A stretch of 64,000 nt of DNA from Candidatus Thiodiazotropha endolucinida (GCF_001715975.1 NZ_MARB01000002.1:62001-126000); one strand, 5' to 3'. Positions 39,269 through 50,820 are shown, numbered from the stretch's first letter. Notes: generated by a model from the letters alone, not told the origin. Made by a program: numbers and translations.

Positions 39269-41251
39269 TCATCTTCGTCGCGGACGAAACTGACGAACCT
39301 GTCGCGCAAATGTACGCTGTTGTTCATAATCCCTCGTTTGTGAGGCATAGCGCAGCCTGATGTAGAGATCGATGATCGCCATGATCTGGTCCGCCAGATC
39401 CGGACGATTGCGAGCAGCCCGCTTAGCATAATCCATGGGACCCTCATAGGCTCTGCGGGTGATGCCAAGCTTTGACAGCTTATTACAAAAGCGTTGATAG
39501 AGTTGTTGTGTTGGGGTGAGCCGTAACCTGCCCTGTCGTACGATGTTGAAGACGACAACCAACAAAACAATCGCCACCAATCCCACAGTAATCAGGCTCC
39601 ATTGAATTGTCGTATAGGTGTTGAAACCGAAATTGCGCATCAGGGTAAACTGGTGCTCCCGGCTGTATCCGATAATCCATCGACGCCATCGGATATTGGC
39701 ACTATCGAGTGCATGAGTGAAATGACGGATCATCGATGCGGCCAATCCACTCCCATCCAGCTCGAACATGGCTGGCGCACCCTCTTCACCGAAAGCGAGT
39801 CGCAAGGGATATTCGATCCGTTCCGGGGCCACTGCAGCGGTTGGATCGATTCTTACCCAACCCCGTCCTTCCAGCCATACCTCTGACCAGGCATGGGCGT
39901 GATATTGGCGGATAATGAAGTAGTCACCCAACTCATTGTATTCACCGCCTTGATAGCCCAATACAAGACGTGATGGTATGCCCGCAATTCGCATCAGTTG
40001 GTTGAAGCTGGTGGCATAGTGTTCGCAAAAGCCTGCCCTGCCTTCAAATAGAAACTCATCAACGGGATTGCTCAGGTATGTCGGCGGAGAGAGTGTATAT
40101 ACAAACGGATTGGTGTTGAAAAAGCGCAAGGCCTGTTCAACCATCTCACTGTCATTGTTTGATTCTCTCTTCCATCGTGCAACCAGTTTACGTTGCTGAT
40201 CCGTTACTGTCACACCAAGCTTCAATGCCCTTTGACGCAGCATGGGTGTCAGGTTTGACATGTTGTACTTGGTTAAGGAGTGAAGGCTATTGTTTTTTGG
40301 TTTAGTCACCCTTTCATTGTGAACTAATTGAAAGTCATCGGTCAGTCTGCTTCGGGCAGGTGCTTCGAGCGGAACATCAAGCGCGATCAGCCACTTTTCA
40401 TCATGTGGTTCCAGGAAGATTTCATCTTTGACCGGCTGGCTTAACATGGTCAATTGCGTATTGATATTGGTTATCGGCTGTTCCTTATCTGTGTACCAGC
40501 TATACCCATCGGTATCCCACAGTACCAAACCGCGCCAATAGCGCTGCTGAGTCGGCGGTGGGGGTTGTTTGAATTCTGCCCTGAATGCCACCTCCGATGA
40601 TTCGATAAGATCACTGACAGATCCCGGTGTGACTCGATCGCTGAGACCCGTCCTGGCAGATGATTCTGAACCAAAGCTCCACAGCGGTTGAGTGATGCGT
40701 GGAAATATGATGAACAGAATGATTGCAATGGGTAATGCCTGGGAGGTTATCTGTATTGTCTTTATGATTGGCGGCAGAAAATTATGCGCAGGAGTTACCC
40801 GGTTTATCTCCAGTAACAACGCAGTGAGACAGGTAACGATGATAATGAGATAGAGTGTCAGTAGTAATGATTGGCTGAACAGGAATTGTGTAATGATGAC
40901 AAAGTAGGAGATAAATACTGAAATATAGATATCCCTGCGCTTTTTTATCTCCATTACCTTCAGCATTAACATTATTCCCAATAGCGCGACACCCGCGTCT
41001 CGACCCAGCAGGGTCTGGTATTGTGAATAGACGATAGAGATTGAGACGAGAGTAACCGCCAGAAGCAACCAGCGCCCGGGTTGCAGTTTGCTTGAATGGA
41101 GACCGGCGATGCGCCATATGAACAATAGAGATAAATAGAGTGAAATGTTTAGCGGGATGTTGCTGACATGCGGCAATAACGCCAAGCCCATGATCAAGGT
41201 GAGCTTCGACATGAAAGCCGGTGTTACCGTGTAGTCAACCGGCTGTTTCAT
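39269..41251 (-). CDS. DUF3488/transglutaminase-like membrane protein (TgpA type)
   Basis: A 660-residue inner-membrane protein. The first ~210 residues hold about six hydrophobic helices (DUF3488-like), then a periplasmic segment with a transglutaminase core: Cys in GRAGFCEHYATSFNQLMRIAGIPSRLV (~390), His in YHAHAWSEVW and Asp in RIDPTAAV, the cysteine-protease-type triad. A final membrane helix and DUF4129-like cytoplasmic tail follow. Related TgpA is essential in Pseudomonas, with unknown substrate. The ATG at 41251 overlaps the DUF58 stop by 17 bases. Confidence 0.9.
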   Translation of the reverse strand: MKQPVDYTVTPAFMSKLTLIMGLALLPHVSNIPLNISLYLSLLFIWRIAGLHSSKLQPGRWLLLAVTLVSISIVYSQYQTLLGRDAGVALLGIMLMLKVMEIKKRRDIYISVFISYFVIITQFLFSQSLLLTLYLIIIVTCLTALLLEINRVTPAHNFLPPIIKTIQITSQALPIAIILFIIFPRITQPLWSFGSESSARTGLSDRVTPGSVSDLIESSEVAFRAEFKQPPPPTQQRYWRGLVLWDTDGYSWYTDKEQPITNINTQLTMLSQPVKDEIFLEPHDEKWLIALDVPLEAPARSRLTDDFQLVHNERVTKPKNNSLHSLTKYNMSNLTPMLRQRALKLGVTVTDQQRKLVARWKRESNNDSEMVEQALRFFNTNPFVYTLSPPTYLSNPVDEFLFEGRAGFCEHYATSFNQLMRIAGIPSRLVLGYQGGEYNELGDYFIIRQYHAHAWSEVWLEGRGWVRIDPTAAVAPERIEYPLRLAFGEEGAPAMFELDGSGLAASMIRHFTHALDSANIRWRRWIIGYSREHQFTLMRNFGFNTYTTIQWSLITVGLVAIVLLVVVFNIVRQGRLRLTPTQQLYQRFCNKLSKLGITRRAYEGPMDYAKRAARNRPDLADQIMAIIDLYIRLRYASQTRDYEQQRTFARQVRQFRPRRR

Positions 41252-42206
41252 TGTCAGTGCCGTAGCGGGCAAGCAGTGAGAGACAACGTTGTTGATGTAA
41301 GGGTCCCGAGCCGGTAGGAATCTTTTCACCAGGCATCTGCAGACTGTAAGATTGCTCCTGTTCCTCAGCCTGTAAAACGAATCGACAGAGCAGGCTGAGA
41401 CGGTGTTCTGTTTCGAACGCTTTCAACAGTTCCCAATCGAGACTGACCTGTTCACTCCTGTCACCACCAAATTGTTTGCTCAGCAGTCCCCGCTCCCTGG
41501 CCTGAGCCTTCCAGTCGATTTGACGTGGCGAATCCCCTACCCGGTAGCTGCGCAATCCTATGAAATCGTCAGCACCGACGCCTCTGTCACCACTATCGCT
41601 GTGACTGTAGATCGCGCTAGTTGGTGGTTTACCCTGTTTGGCCGGTTTGGGATAGACAAGACAGCTTTGCTCTAGCTGAGCATAACTCCAGGCTCGAAAG
41701 AGACCGAGTGGATAGGTAGTCTGTATGATGATTTCAGGTATTGGCAGAAGACCGCGCCGTTCTGTCTTGATCGGTAAATGCAGCTCGCCATCCGAGCCGG
41801 CTTTGACATCGACACTACCGCCAAGCTGGTTTCTGGATTTGATGGCAATTCCATAACGATCGGCTCTACTGTCATTCATTACCCGGAGGGTAAAATCGGC
41901 AGTTTGGCCAGCAAAGACAGAAGCAGCCTCACCTGGCTGTATCATCAGGCCTAGTAGATTACGCCAGGTATGCAGTATGCATATCAGCCAGATACCACCG
42001 AGCAGAAAAGTCATCAAGTGACCCAGATTACTGCCATAGTTGATAGAACCGGCCAGCATCGTCATCAGTAACAGGGCCAATAGCATTCCCTGGCGGGTCG
42101 GCAGTATATAGATGCTGCGCGCTACTATGCGGACCCTGCCGCGGGACTCCGGCCGCCCGCGTCGGCGAAAGCGCTTCAGCCACTGACCCGTCGTTATCGT
42201 AGTCAT
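41235..42206 (-). CDS. DUF58 domain-containing protein
   Basis: A 323-residue protein with a basic N-terminus and two adjacent membrane helices (~35-85) followed by a cytoplasmic or periplasmic beta domain and the DUF58 signature DDFIGLRSYRVGDSPRQIDWKAQARERGLLSKQFGGDR (residues ~210-247; shown in part). In other bacteria DUF58 proteins pair with MoxR ATPases and resemble the von Willebrand factor A fold. Here it sits between MoxR and the TgpA-like gene, overlapping the latter, so the three form one operon. Confidence 0.88.
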   Translation of the reverse strand: MTTITTGQWLKRFRRRGRPESRGRVRIVARSIYILPTRQGMLLALLLMTMLAGSINYGSNLGHLMTFLLGGIWLICILHTWRNLLGLMIQPGEAASVFAGQTADFTLRVMNDSRADRYGIAIKSRNQLGGSVDVKAGSDGELHLPIKTERRGLLPIPEIIIQTTYPLGLFRAWSYAQLEQSCLVYPKPAKQGKPPTSAIYSHSDSGDRGVGADDFIGLRSYRVGDSPRQIDWKAQARERGLLSKQFGGDRSEQVSLDWELLKAFETEHRLSLLCRFVLQAEEQEQSYSLQMPGEKIPTGSGPLHQQRCLSLLARYGTDNETAG

Positions 42207-42207
42207 C

Positions 42208-43125
42208 TCAAGGGATCGGTACGGAACTGATTAAGTTCATCACCAGGCTGTCGCCCTGAGGCTCACCGCTATCGCCCGCCGGTTGAAGCCGATGGCCAAT
42301 GGTGGCCGGAAGAATAGCCTGCAGATCTTCGGGTAAAACCATGTTGCGGCCTTCGATCATCGCCCACGCCCGCGCGCCTTGCAAGATCGCCAAACCGGCT
42401 CGCGGGGAGAGGCCGTGGCGGTAGTCCGGCCATGTGCGGCTAAATGAAAGTATGTCCTGGCAGTAGTCGATCAAGGCGTCCGCCACATGAATCTGTGAAA
42501 CCCGTTGCTGATATGCCGTCAGTCTCTGATTGTCTATCACAGCAGGCATCCTATTGAGCATTTGCCGTCGGTTTTCGCCGCCTAGCAGTTCTCGCTCCGC
42601 CTCTCTTTCGGGATAACCTATGCGGATGCGCATCAGAAAACGGTCGAGCTGGGATTCCGGCAGGGGGAAGGTACCCACTTGATGGGCCGGGTTTTGCGTG
42701 GCGATGACAAAAAACGGTTCAGGCAGGCCGTGGGTGACGCCATCAGTGGTGACCTGCCGCTCCTCCATGGCCTCCAATAAGGCACTTTGCGCCTTGGGTG
42801 TGGCGCGGTTGATCTCATCAGCCAGGACCAGCTGGGCGAATACCGGTCCGTGATGGAATTGAAAACGCTGTTCGCTTCGCTCATAAATCGACACACCGAT
42901 GATATCCGAGGGCAGTAGGTCACTGGTAAACTGGATGCGTTGATAGTGCAGTCCCAGCATGTGTGCCAAGGTATGGGCCAGGGTAGTCTTGCCGACGCCG
43001 GGCAGATCCTCGATCAAAAGGTGTCCCCGCGCCAGTAGACAGGCAATGGAGAGTTTAATCACCTCCTGCTTGCCCAGTAGGATCCTCCCGGCGGCGTCGA
43101 TAATCTTTTTTAGTTCAGAACTCAT
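42208..43125 (-). CDS. MoxR-family AAA+ ATPase
   Basis: A 305-residue AAA+ chaperone-like ATPase. Walker A is DLPGVGKTTLAHTLAHMLG (~38-56); Walker B is LVLADEINRATPKAQSALLEAMEERQV; sensor region IATQNP follows, and the C-terminal lid includes SPRAGLAILQGARAWAMIEGRN. MoxR proteins act with DUF58/VWA proteins in maturation or remodelling of client complexes. It heads the MoxR-DUF58-TgpA operon; a single base separates it from the DUF58 gene. Confidence 0.92.
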   Translation of the reverse strand: MSSELKKIIDAAGRILLGKQEVIKLSIACLLARGHLLIEDLPGVGKTTLAHTLAHMLGLHYQRIQFTSDLLPSDIIGVSIYERSEQRFQFHHGPVFAQLVLADEINRATPKAQSALLEAMEERQVTTDGVTHGLPEPFFVIATQNPAHQVGTFPLPESQLDRFLMRIRIGYPEREAERELLGGENRRQMLNRMPAVIDNQRLTAYQQRVSQIHVADALIDYCQDILSFSRTWPDYRHGLSPRAGLAILQGARAWAMIEGRNMVLPEDLQAILPATIGHRLQPAGDSGEPQGDSLVMNLISSVPIP

Positions 43126-43211
43126 AGATTTCCGTGGTGTCTGTCGTATCGGCTAAACTAGCCGATTCGCGATTAAAGAATTTTTTACTCCAGCACCGAA
43201 TATAGAGACCC

Positions 43212-45086
43212 ATGTTTTATACCAACAGTTATGACGTGATTGTAGTGGGCGGCGGGCATGCCGGTACCGAGGCGGCACTGGCCGCGGCGCGAATGGGTGT
43301 CCGGACTCTGCTGCTCAGTCACAACATCGAGACCCTGGGTCAAATGAGCTGTAATCCCGCCATTGGCGGTATCGGCAAGGGCCATCTGGTCAAGGAAGTG
43401 GATGCCTTGGGTGGAATTATGGCTTATGCGGCGGATCTCGGCGGGATTCAATTTCGCATTCTCAATTCTCGCAAAGGCGCAGCGGTGCGCGCCACCCGTG
43501 CCCAGGCAGATCGGGTGCGCTACAAGGCGGCTGTTCGGTATGCCCTGGAGAATCAAGCCAACCTGGAGATCTTTCAGCAGGCGGTGGATGATCTTCTGGT
43601 TGAGCAGGAACGGGTGACCGGTGTCGTCACCCAGATGGGGTTGAAGTTTCGCGCCGATGCGGTGGTCCTGACCGTGGGTACCTTTCTCGGTGGTCGAATC
43701 CATATCGGGATGTCCAACTATGAAGGTGGTCGTGCAGGCGATCCTCCCGCCAATGCACTTTCCCAGCGACTGCGAGAACTACCCTTTCGTGTCGATCGCC
43801 TGAAGACCGGCACCCCGCCTCGAATCGATGGCCGCAGCATCGACTATTCACAGCTGCAGGATCAGCCAGGCGATACACCCACACCCGTATTTTCATTTCT
43901 GGGGTCACCCGAGAAGCACCCCCGGCAGGTCAGCTGCCATATCACCCACACCAATCGTGAAACCCATGAAATCATCCGTGGCGGTCTCTCCCGATCACCC
44001 ATGTATACCGGTGTCATTGAAGGTGTCGGGCCTCGCTACTGCCCCTCTATCGAGGACAAGATCGTGCGTTTCGCGGATAAGGAATCGCACCAGATCTTCA
44101 TTGAACCCGAGGGGCTGGATACCCATGAAGTCTATCCCAACGGTATCTCCACCAGTCTTCCGTTCGATATCCAGTACCGCCTGGTTCGTTCCATGAAGGG
44201 ATTCGGGAAGGCGCATGTGACGCGGCCAGGTTATGCCATCGAGTATGATTTCTTCGACCCCCGCGATCTGCAGGCGACACTGCAGACAAAATGTCTGCAA
44301 GGCCTCTTCTTTGCCGGTCAGATCAATGGCACCACCGGTTATGAAGAGGCGGCGGCTCAGGGGCTGCTGGCCGGGGTTAATGCGGTGCTCTACTGCCGGG
44401 AACAACCGCCGTGGACACTACGAAGAGATGAGGCCTATCTCGGAGTGATGGTGGACGACCTGATCACTCAGGGTACCCTGGAGCCCTATCGCATGTTTAC
44501 CAGCCGGGCCGAGTACCGGCTGTTGTTGCGTGAGGATAATGCCGATCTGCGCCTGACCGAAACCGGACGCCATCTCGGTCTGGTCGATGATCGTCGCTGG
44601 GAGGCATTCTGCCGTAAACGTGAAGCCATCGAACGTGAGCAACAGCGCCTGAAGGGGATCTGGCTTACCCCCGGCGATGTCGAACCGGCTCAGGCGGAAG
44701 CCATCTTGGGGGGCGTGCTTTCCAAAGAGGCCTGTGCCATCAATCTGCTCGCCAGACCGAACGTGGCCTATCAGCAACTGATGGGGTTGACCAAACTGGG
44801 CCCGGGCGAAACGGACCCACAAGTCATCGAACAGCTCGAGGTGCAGGCAAAATATGCCGGTTATATCGATCGCCAGCGGGGCGAGATAGAGAAACAGCGC
44901 ACCAATGAGGCGGTTTTACTGCCCGATGGACTCGATTATGCGACGGTACGCGGACTCTCTTCGGAGGTGATGGAGAAACTGCAGCGGCATCGGCCCCAAA
45001 CCCTCGGGCAGGCAGGGCGTATTCCCGGTGTCACGCCTGCCGCCATCTCCCTGTTGTTGATTCATCTGAAAAAGCGGTCAGCCTGA
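43212..45086 (+). CDS. mnmG: tRNA uridine 5-carboxymethylaminomethyl modification enzyme MnmG
   Basis: FAD-dependent partner of MnmE in modifying U34 of tRNA. 624 residues, typical length. The FAD-binding [17 protein letters not shown] (~12-28), [23 protein letters not shown] and the NADH/FAD-region [22 protein letters not shown] are clear; the C-terminal tRNA-binding helical domain ends [17 protein letters not shown]. The rsmG start overlaps its stop by one base (TGATG), as in most gammaproteobacteria. Confidence 0.98.
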   Translation: MFYTNSYDVIVVGGGHAGTEAALAAARMGVRTLLLSHNIETLGQMSCNPAIGGIGKGHLVKEVDALGGIMAYAADLGGIQFRILNSRKGAAVRATRAQADRVRYKAAVRYALENQANLEIFQQAVDDLLVEQERVTGVVTQMGLKFRADAVVLTVGTFLGGRIHIGMSNYEGGRAGDPPANALSQRLRELPFRVDRLKTGTPPRIDGRSIDYSQLQDQPGDTPTPVFSFLGSPEKHPRQVSCHITHTNRETHEIIRGGLSRSPMYTGVIEGVGPRYCPSIEDKIVRFADKESHQIFIEPEGLDTHEVYPNGISTSLPFDIQYRLVRSMKGFGKAHVTRPGYAIEYDFFDPRDLQATLQTKCLQGLFFAGQINGTTGYEEAAAQGLLAGVNAVLYCREQPPWTLRRDEAYLGVMVDDLITQGTLEPYRMFTSRAEYRLLLREDNADLRLTETGRHLGLVDDRRWEAFCRKREAIEREQQRLKGIWLTPGDVEPAQAEAILGGVLSKEACAINLLARPNVAYQQLMGLTKLGPGETDPQVIEQLEVQAKYAGYIDRQRGEIEKQRTNEAVLLPDGLDYATVRGLSSEVMEKLQRHRPQTLGQAGRIPGVTPAAISLLLIHLKKRSA

Positions 45087-45748
45087 TGGTTGATGAGACG
45101 TATGACAATGCGGCCTGCCGGCAACGGCTCGTGGCGGGTGCCATCGAGATGGGGCTGGATCTCGATGCGCGGCAACAAACCCTGATGATAGAATTTCTGG
45201 CACTGCTGGTGAAATGGAACAGCGCCTATAATCTGACGGCGGTTCGTGAGCCCCTTGAGATGGTCGGACGACACTTGCTGGACAGTTTGGCGCTCTTGCC
45301 ACACCTGAAACCTGGGCCCTGCCTCGACATGGGTACCGGTGCCGGCGTGCCGGGGATACCCCTGGCGATTATGCGGCCCGATTCAGACTTCGTACTGCTT
45401 GACAGTAACAGCAAAAAGATCCGTTTTGTGCGACAAGCCAAGCTGGAATTGGGGTTGGTGAATGTCCAACCGGTGCATGCCAGGGTGGAGCAATATCAAG
45501 CCGACAGACCCTTTAAGACCCTGATTGCCAGGGCCTTTACCGCCTTGCCGAATATGTTCGCACTGAGTGCCGGCCTGCACCAGCCGGGGGTAGAAATCCT
45601 GGCCATGAAAGGGAGCATTCCAGAGCAAGAGATCGTGCAACTGCCGGCCCATGTGACGACTGATGTCATCCCGCTGAGAGTTCCCTTCGAGGCGGGTGAA
45701 CGCTGCCTGGTGCGGATCGGCCAGGTCGCCGGATTTCATGCAAAGTGA
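45086..45748 (+). CDS. rsmG: 16S rRNA (guanine-N7) methyltransferase RsmG
   Basis: SAM-dependent methyltransferase modifying G527 of 16S rRNA. 220 residues. The SAM-binding motif LDMGTGAGVPGIPLAIMRPDSDFVLLDS (~75-102) and earlier WNSAYNLTAVREPLEMVGRHLLDSLAL, a characteristic RsmG segment, are intact. It is translationally coupled to mnmG and followed after 74 bases by parA. Confidence 0.97.
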   Translation: MVDETYDNAACRQRLVAGAIEMGLDLDARQQTLMIEFLALLVKWNSAYNLTAVREPLEMVGRHLLDSLALLPHLKPGPCLDMGTGAGVPGIPLAIMRPDSDFVLLDSNSKKIRFVRQAKLELGLVNVQPVHARVEQYQADRPFKTLIARAFTALPNMFALSAGLHQPGVEILAMKGSIPEQEIVQLPAHVTTDVIPLRVPFEAGERCLVRIGQVAGFHAK

Positions 45749-45822
45749 CAGAAAGGGTACCACCTTCAACGGCACTACCGTTATGATAGGCAGTTCCTGT
45801 TATCGCGGAACCGAAATACGCC

Positions 45823-46614
45823 ATGGGTTACATCATCTCAATCGCCAATCAAAAGGGCGGCGTCGGTAAGACCACGACCACCGTCAATCTGGCGGCCTCC
45901 CTCGCTGCCATGAAGAAACGGGTGTTGCTGGTGGACATGGATCCACAGGGCAATGCCAGTATGGGCAGTGGTATCGACAAACATAGCCTGGAGAACTCCT
46001 GTTGTGAACTGCTGCTGGGGGATTCGACCCTGCGTGAAGCGGTGCAGCGGGCGCCCGAGGCAAGCTTCGATGTGCTACCCTCAAATGCGGATCTTACGGC
46101 GGCGGAAGTCGGCTTGATGAACAGTTCGATGCGGGAAAAGCGGCTTAACCTTGCGTTGGCACCCGCGAAGGCCAGCTATGATTATATCCTGATCGACTGC
46201 CCGCCATCCCTAAATATGCTGACCCTCAACGCCCTGGTGGCGGCGGATGGCGTACTGATTCCGATTCAGACCGAATACTATGCCCTGGAAGGCCTGACAG
46301 CGTTGATGAATACGGTGGAACAGATACAGACCCATCTCAATCAGGATCTGCAGATAGAGGGTTTTCTGCGCACCATGCATGATCCACGAAACAATCTGGC
46401 GATCGATGTCTCCGGACAGTTGCTTTCCCATTTCAAGGATGCCGTGTTCAACACAATCATCCCGCGCAACGTGCGTGTTGCCGAGGCGCCTAGCCATGGC
46501 ATACCGGTGTTGCTGTATGACAAGAGCTCACGCGGTGCCACTGCATATCTGGCCCTGGCCAGTGAATTGCTGAGACGGCATCGCATGCGCGATGTGCAAA
46601 CCCAAACCGCCTGA
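45823..46614 (+). CDS. parA: chromosome partitioning ATPase ParA
   Basis: Walker-type ATPase (deviant P-loop) that drives segregation of the ParB-parS origin complex. 263 residues: [22 protein letters not shown] (~7-28), the [10 protein letters not shown] motif and LIDCPPSL. No extended N-terminal DNA-binding domain, so it is of the chromosomal Soj type. parB follows after 13 bases. Confidence 0.97.
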   Translation: MGYIISIANQKGGVGKTTTTVNLAASLAAMKKRVLLVDMDPQGNASMGSGIDKHSLENSCCELLLGDSTLREAVQRAPEASFDVLPSNADLTAAEVGLMNSSMREKRLNLALAPAKASYDYILIDCPPSLNMLTLNALVAADGVLIPIQTEYYALEGLTALMNTVEQIQTHLNQDLQIEGFLRTMHDPRNNLAIDVSGQLLSHFKDAVFNTIIPRNVRVAEAPSHGIPVLLYDKSSRGATAYLALASELLRRHRMRDVQTQTA

Positions 46615-46627
46615 CGGATAGAGAGAT

Positions 46628-47509
46628 ATGGCGACAAAGAAAAGAGGATTGGGTCGCGGTCTCGATGCCCTGCTGGGGGGTGTGCAGGCCGAGGCCGAGA
46701 GCAAACAGACGACATCAGCCAAACACGATAATCTGCATCGACTCCCGGTGGATCTGATCCAGCGCGGTCGCTATCAGCCGAGACGGGAGTTCGATGCCGA
46801 CAGCCTGCGCGAACTGGCCGACTCCATCGCCGCCCAGGGGGTGATCCAGCCGGTTGTGGTACGTCCGGTGGAGAATGAGCGCTACGAACTGATTGCCGGT
46901 GAGCGGCGCTGGCGCGCAGCCCAGCAGGCGGGCCTGGATGAGATCCCGGTGGTGATCAAGGAGGTCACCGAAGAGGCCGCCATGGCGATGGGTTTAATCG
47001 AAAATATCCAACGGGAGGATCTCAATCCCCTGGAAGAGGCGAATGCCTTGAGCCGCCTGCTGCTGGAGTTCGGGCTGACCCATCAGGAGGTGGCGAAGGC
47101 CGTCGGTAAGTCACGTACAACCGTGACCAACCTGTTGCGCCTGTTGGAGCTCAACGAAGAGGTCAAGGCACTGGTTGAGAGCGGGCGCCTGGAGATGGGC
47201 CACGCCCGATGCCTGCTTGGACTGAAAGGAGAGGAGCAGACCCGGGCGGCAAACCAGGTGGTGGCCAAGGGACTCTCAGTGCGTGAAACGGAGCGCCTGG
47301 TGCGCCGCTTACAGAATCAGGAGGAGAAGCCGAAACCCGCCCGCGCCACTCAGGCGATGGATCCCGATATTCGCCGCCTGGTCACTGACCTGTCGGAGAA
47401 GCTGGGGGCCAAAGTCGATCTGCAACAGGGGAGCAAGGGTAAAGGCAAGCTGGTCATCGGCTATAACAGTCTCGATGAACTCGAAGGGATCCTCGATCAT
47501 ATAAAGTGA
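46628..47509 (+). CDS. parB: chromosome partitioning protein ParB
   Basis: CTP-dependent DNA clamp that loads at parS. 293 residues. N-terminal domain with ELADSIAAQGVIQPVVVRP and GERRWRAAQQAGL (the CTP/Arg motif); central helix-turn-helix with ENIQREDLNPLEEANAL, LTHQEVAKAVGKSRTTVTNLLRLL; C-terminal dimer domain. Its likely binding sites are the two parS sequences found inside recF at 31121 and 31739. Confidence 0.97.
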   Translation: MATKKRGLGRGLDALLGGVQAEAESKQTTSAKHDNLHRLPVDLIQRGRYQPRREFDADSLRELADSIAAQGVIQPVVVRPVENERYELIAGERRWRAAQQAGLDEIPVVIKEVTEEAAMAMGLIENIQREDLNPLEEANALSRLLLEFGLTHQEVAKAVGKSRTTVTNLLRLLELNEEVKALVESGRLEMGHARCLLGLKGEEQTRAANQVVAKGLSVRETERLVRRLQNQEEKPKPARATQAMDPDIRRLVTDLSEKLGAKVDLQQGSKGKGKLVIGYNSLDELEGILDHIK

Positions 47510-47578
47510 AGCAACGAAATTACCCACAATACACAGCCACTGAATCGGTTACTTGATGATTGTGAGTTGTATCGGAAA

Positions 47579-47640
47579 GCCGCAAATAGACGCGAATGAT
47601 TAATTTAGTCCGCAAATGAACGCGAATAAGCACAAATATA
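47579..47640 (+). repeat. dispersed A/T-rich repeat, copies 2 and 3
   Basis: Two tandem units, GCCGCAAATAGACGCGAAT (47579-47597) and one starting GTCCGCAAATGAACGCGAAT (47608), related to the copy at 28541-28571. The 213-base gap after parB shows no gene otherwise. Confidence 0.5.
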
Positions 47641-47722
47641 TTTATTTTCTGGACAACACCCACCGTGTAGACGAGGTAGGGTGACCCCGAACACCGGCAG
47701 GCGCAACAATCTGGCAGCAGCC

Positions 47723-48526
47723 CTACTTCAGGGAGTAGTAGTTGAAATTATCCTTGCCGACTTGATGAAAACCAGTGCGGCGCTGGATCTTTCCCGCCAG
47801 CAGATTGCCGTCAATGGTATTGAGGCGGGGCTTGAACGGATTGCCTGAATCGACCTTTTCTATGAGAAAATGGTGCTGGCGTGTGGCAACGGCGCCGATG
47901 TCCGCCAGTTTAATGTTTTGTACAAACTGGGGACTCCATGAATTCAGTCCTATATTTCCTCTGGGCGCGCCGACAGCGATATCCCACCTGATGGTCTTTA
48001 GCCCGGCCTTTCGATAGCAATAGACACAGAAAATACCGCACCAGCTTTTTTTCTTTCCACCGACGAATGGTTGTGGACTCCAGACCTTGCTATGGGGATC
48101 CTTGAAGTTGGCATCCTGCAGGGTGACGTTCGCGGCCTCTTTGAAGATGGTCTTAACAATATCGATACCTTTCGGCCTACCGCCTATGAGCTGAGAGAAA
48201 TCCACCTTGCCGACAAGTTTACCCGCTTCCGATAAAACCCTTTTTCGTATTTCCGCATGCTTGCCCTTATCAATGGGTGGTATACCCAACAGGTTCTTCA
48301 TTAACGCGATCAGCTGTGCCCACGTGTTCGGCCCGACGATACCGTCGGCAACGAGTTGATTGTCGCGTTGAAACTGCTGGGTTCTGGCAGCTGACTTGGC
48401 ACCGAAGATACCGTCGGTGACCAGTTCGGGTTTAACGGATACAGCCTTGTTGAGATATTGTTGAACCTGAATGACGTCATCGCCTCTCGAACCGTATTTA
48501 ATTACTCGTATTAAGGTTGTTTCCAT
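47723..48526 (-). CDS. peptidoglycan-binding protein with CHAP/NlpC-like cysteine domain
   Basis: A 267-residue protein. The first ~70 residues are a PG_binding_1 domain (GSRGDDVIQVQQYLNK...DGIFGAKSAARTQQFQRDNQLVADGIVGPNTWAQLI). After a ~70-residue linker is a cysteine-hydrolase-like domain with SWCGIFCVYCYRKAG (nucleophile Cys near 158) and a His-containing strand ATRQHHFLIEK (~208). This suggests cleavage of peptidoglycan peptide bonds. There is no signal peptide, so export through another secretion route, lysis-associated release or a non-lytic role is open. ATG at 48526 has GGGGAAG five bases ahead. Confidence 0.75.
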   Translation of the reverse strand: METTLIRVIKYGSRGDDVIQVQQYLNKAVSVKPELVTDGIFGAKSAARTQQFQRDNQLVADGIVGPNTWAQLIALMKNLLGIPPIDKGKHAEIRKRVLSEAGKLVGKVDFSQLIGGRPKGIDIVKTIFKEAANVTLQDANFKDPHSKVWSPQPFVGGKKKSWCGIFCVYCYRKAGLKTIRWDIAVGAPRGNIGLNSWSPQFVQNIKLADIGAVATRQHHFLIEKVDSGNPFKPRLNTIDGNLLAGKIQRRTGFHQVGKDNFNYYSLK

Positions 48527-48656
48527 GGTCTTCCCCAATTCGTTCTACTTTTATATGACATAAAGTATAGGGGTGATATTCGTACATAATTGTTACTTAA
48601 TTACGTTGACTTTAGGTGTATTTAGCGTATTTCAATGCTGGAGTAGGGAGGATGAA

Positions 48657-49028
48657 TTGATCGGGGGATCCAGGCTGGTTTTACTGTCGCTTGTGTTGAT
48701 TTTTACGACAGATGTAGGGTTGGCAATGGATATCGACAACAATCCTCCGGGACCTGTAGGTGGCCCCGGTACCAACTGGGAGAACCCCCCAAGGCCTGAG
48801 GGTGGGCCGGGAGCCTCACCCGATCGGCGATATCGCTATCGCATCAATCCACCCGGGCCGGTGGGAGGAGCGGGCTCCGGGTTGTATTACAAACGGCCAT
48901 ATCCCCACTACCGCTATGACAGGGATAATAATCCTCCGGGACCGAAGGGCGGACCCGGTACCAATTGGGAAAACCTCCCTGGTCCACGGGGCGGTCCCGG
49001 CACCTCCCCCAACCGCAGATATCGCTGA
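48657..49028 (+). CDS. secreted Pro/Gly-rich two-repeat protein
   Basis: A 123-residue protein starting at TTG (GGGAGG five bases upstream), with a signal peptide of about 23 residues (LVLLSLVLIFTTDVGLA) and a ~100-residue mature part made mainly of two 33-residue repeats (48738-48836 and 48927-49025). Each repeat contains NNPPGP-x-GGPGTNWEN, then a proline-rich stretch and RRYR. Between them is a Tyr/Arg-rich linker (PYPHYRYDRD). Cysteine is absent from the mature part. I do not recognise the family; a cell-surface or extracellular role is inferred. Confidence 0.65.
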   Translation: MIGGSRLVLLSLVLIFTTDVGLAMDIDNNPPGPVGGPGTNWENPPRPEGGPGASPDRRYRYRINPPGPVGGAGSGLYYKRPYPHYRYDRDNNPPGPKGGPGTNWENLPGPRGGPGTSPNRRYR

Positions 49029-49162
49029 AACGGTCAAGGAACGACCCTTCGCAGAGAAGAGGCAAGTGGCTTGAAAATATCCGATTGACCCATATTCCGG
49101 GTTGTTGCGGATGGCGATTGCCGAAAATTGACAACTTATGAAAAAATTTATGCATCTATCCT

Positions 49163-49191
49163 TTGACCTTATATCAAAGACCCCTTATACT
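49163..49191 (+). promoter_or_regulatory. sigma-70 promoter of the atp operon
   Basis: TTGACC (49163-49168), a 17-base spacer, and TATACT (49186-49191) give a near-consensus promoter with start expected near 49198, about 43 bases before atpI. Confidence 0.7.
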
Positions 49192-49240
49192 CCTCCCTCC
49201 TTGCTGGTTAGGCTCATATAAAGGGTACCGGGAAACCGGC

Positions 49241-50765
<1,525 letters not shown>

Positions 50766-50820
50766 TCCGGGCCATTGAGCGAACTCTCTATCATCTCGTC
50801 CAACGAGAGGTAATTCCGGG

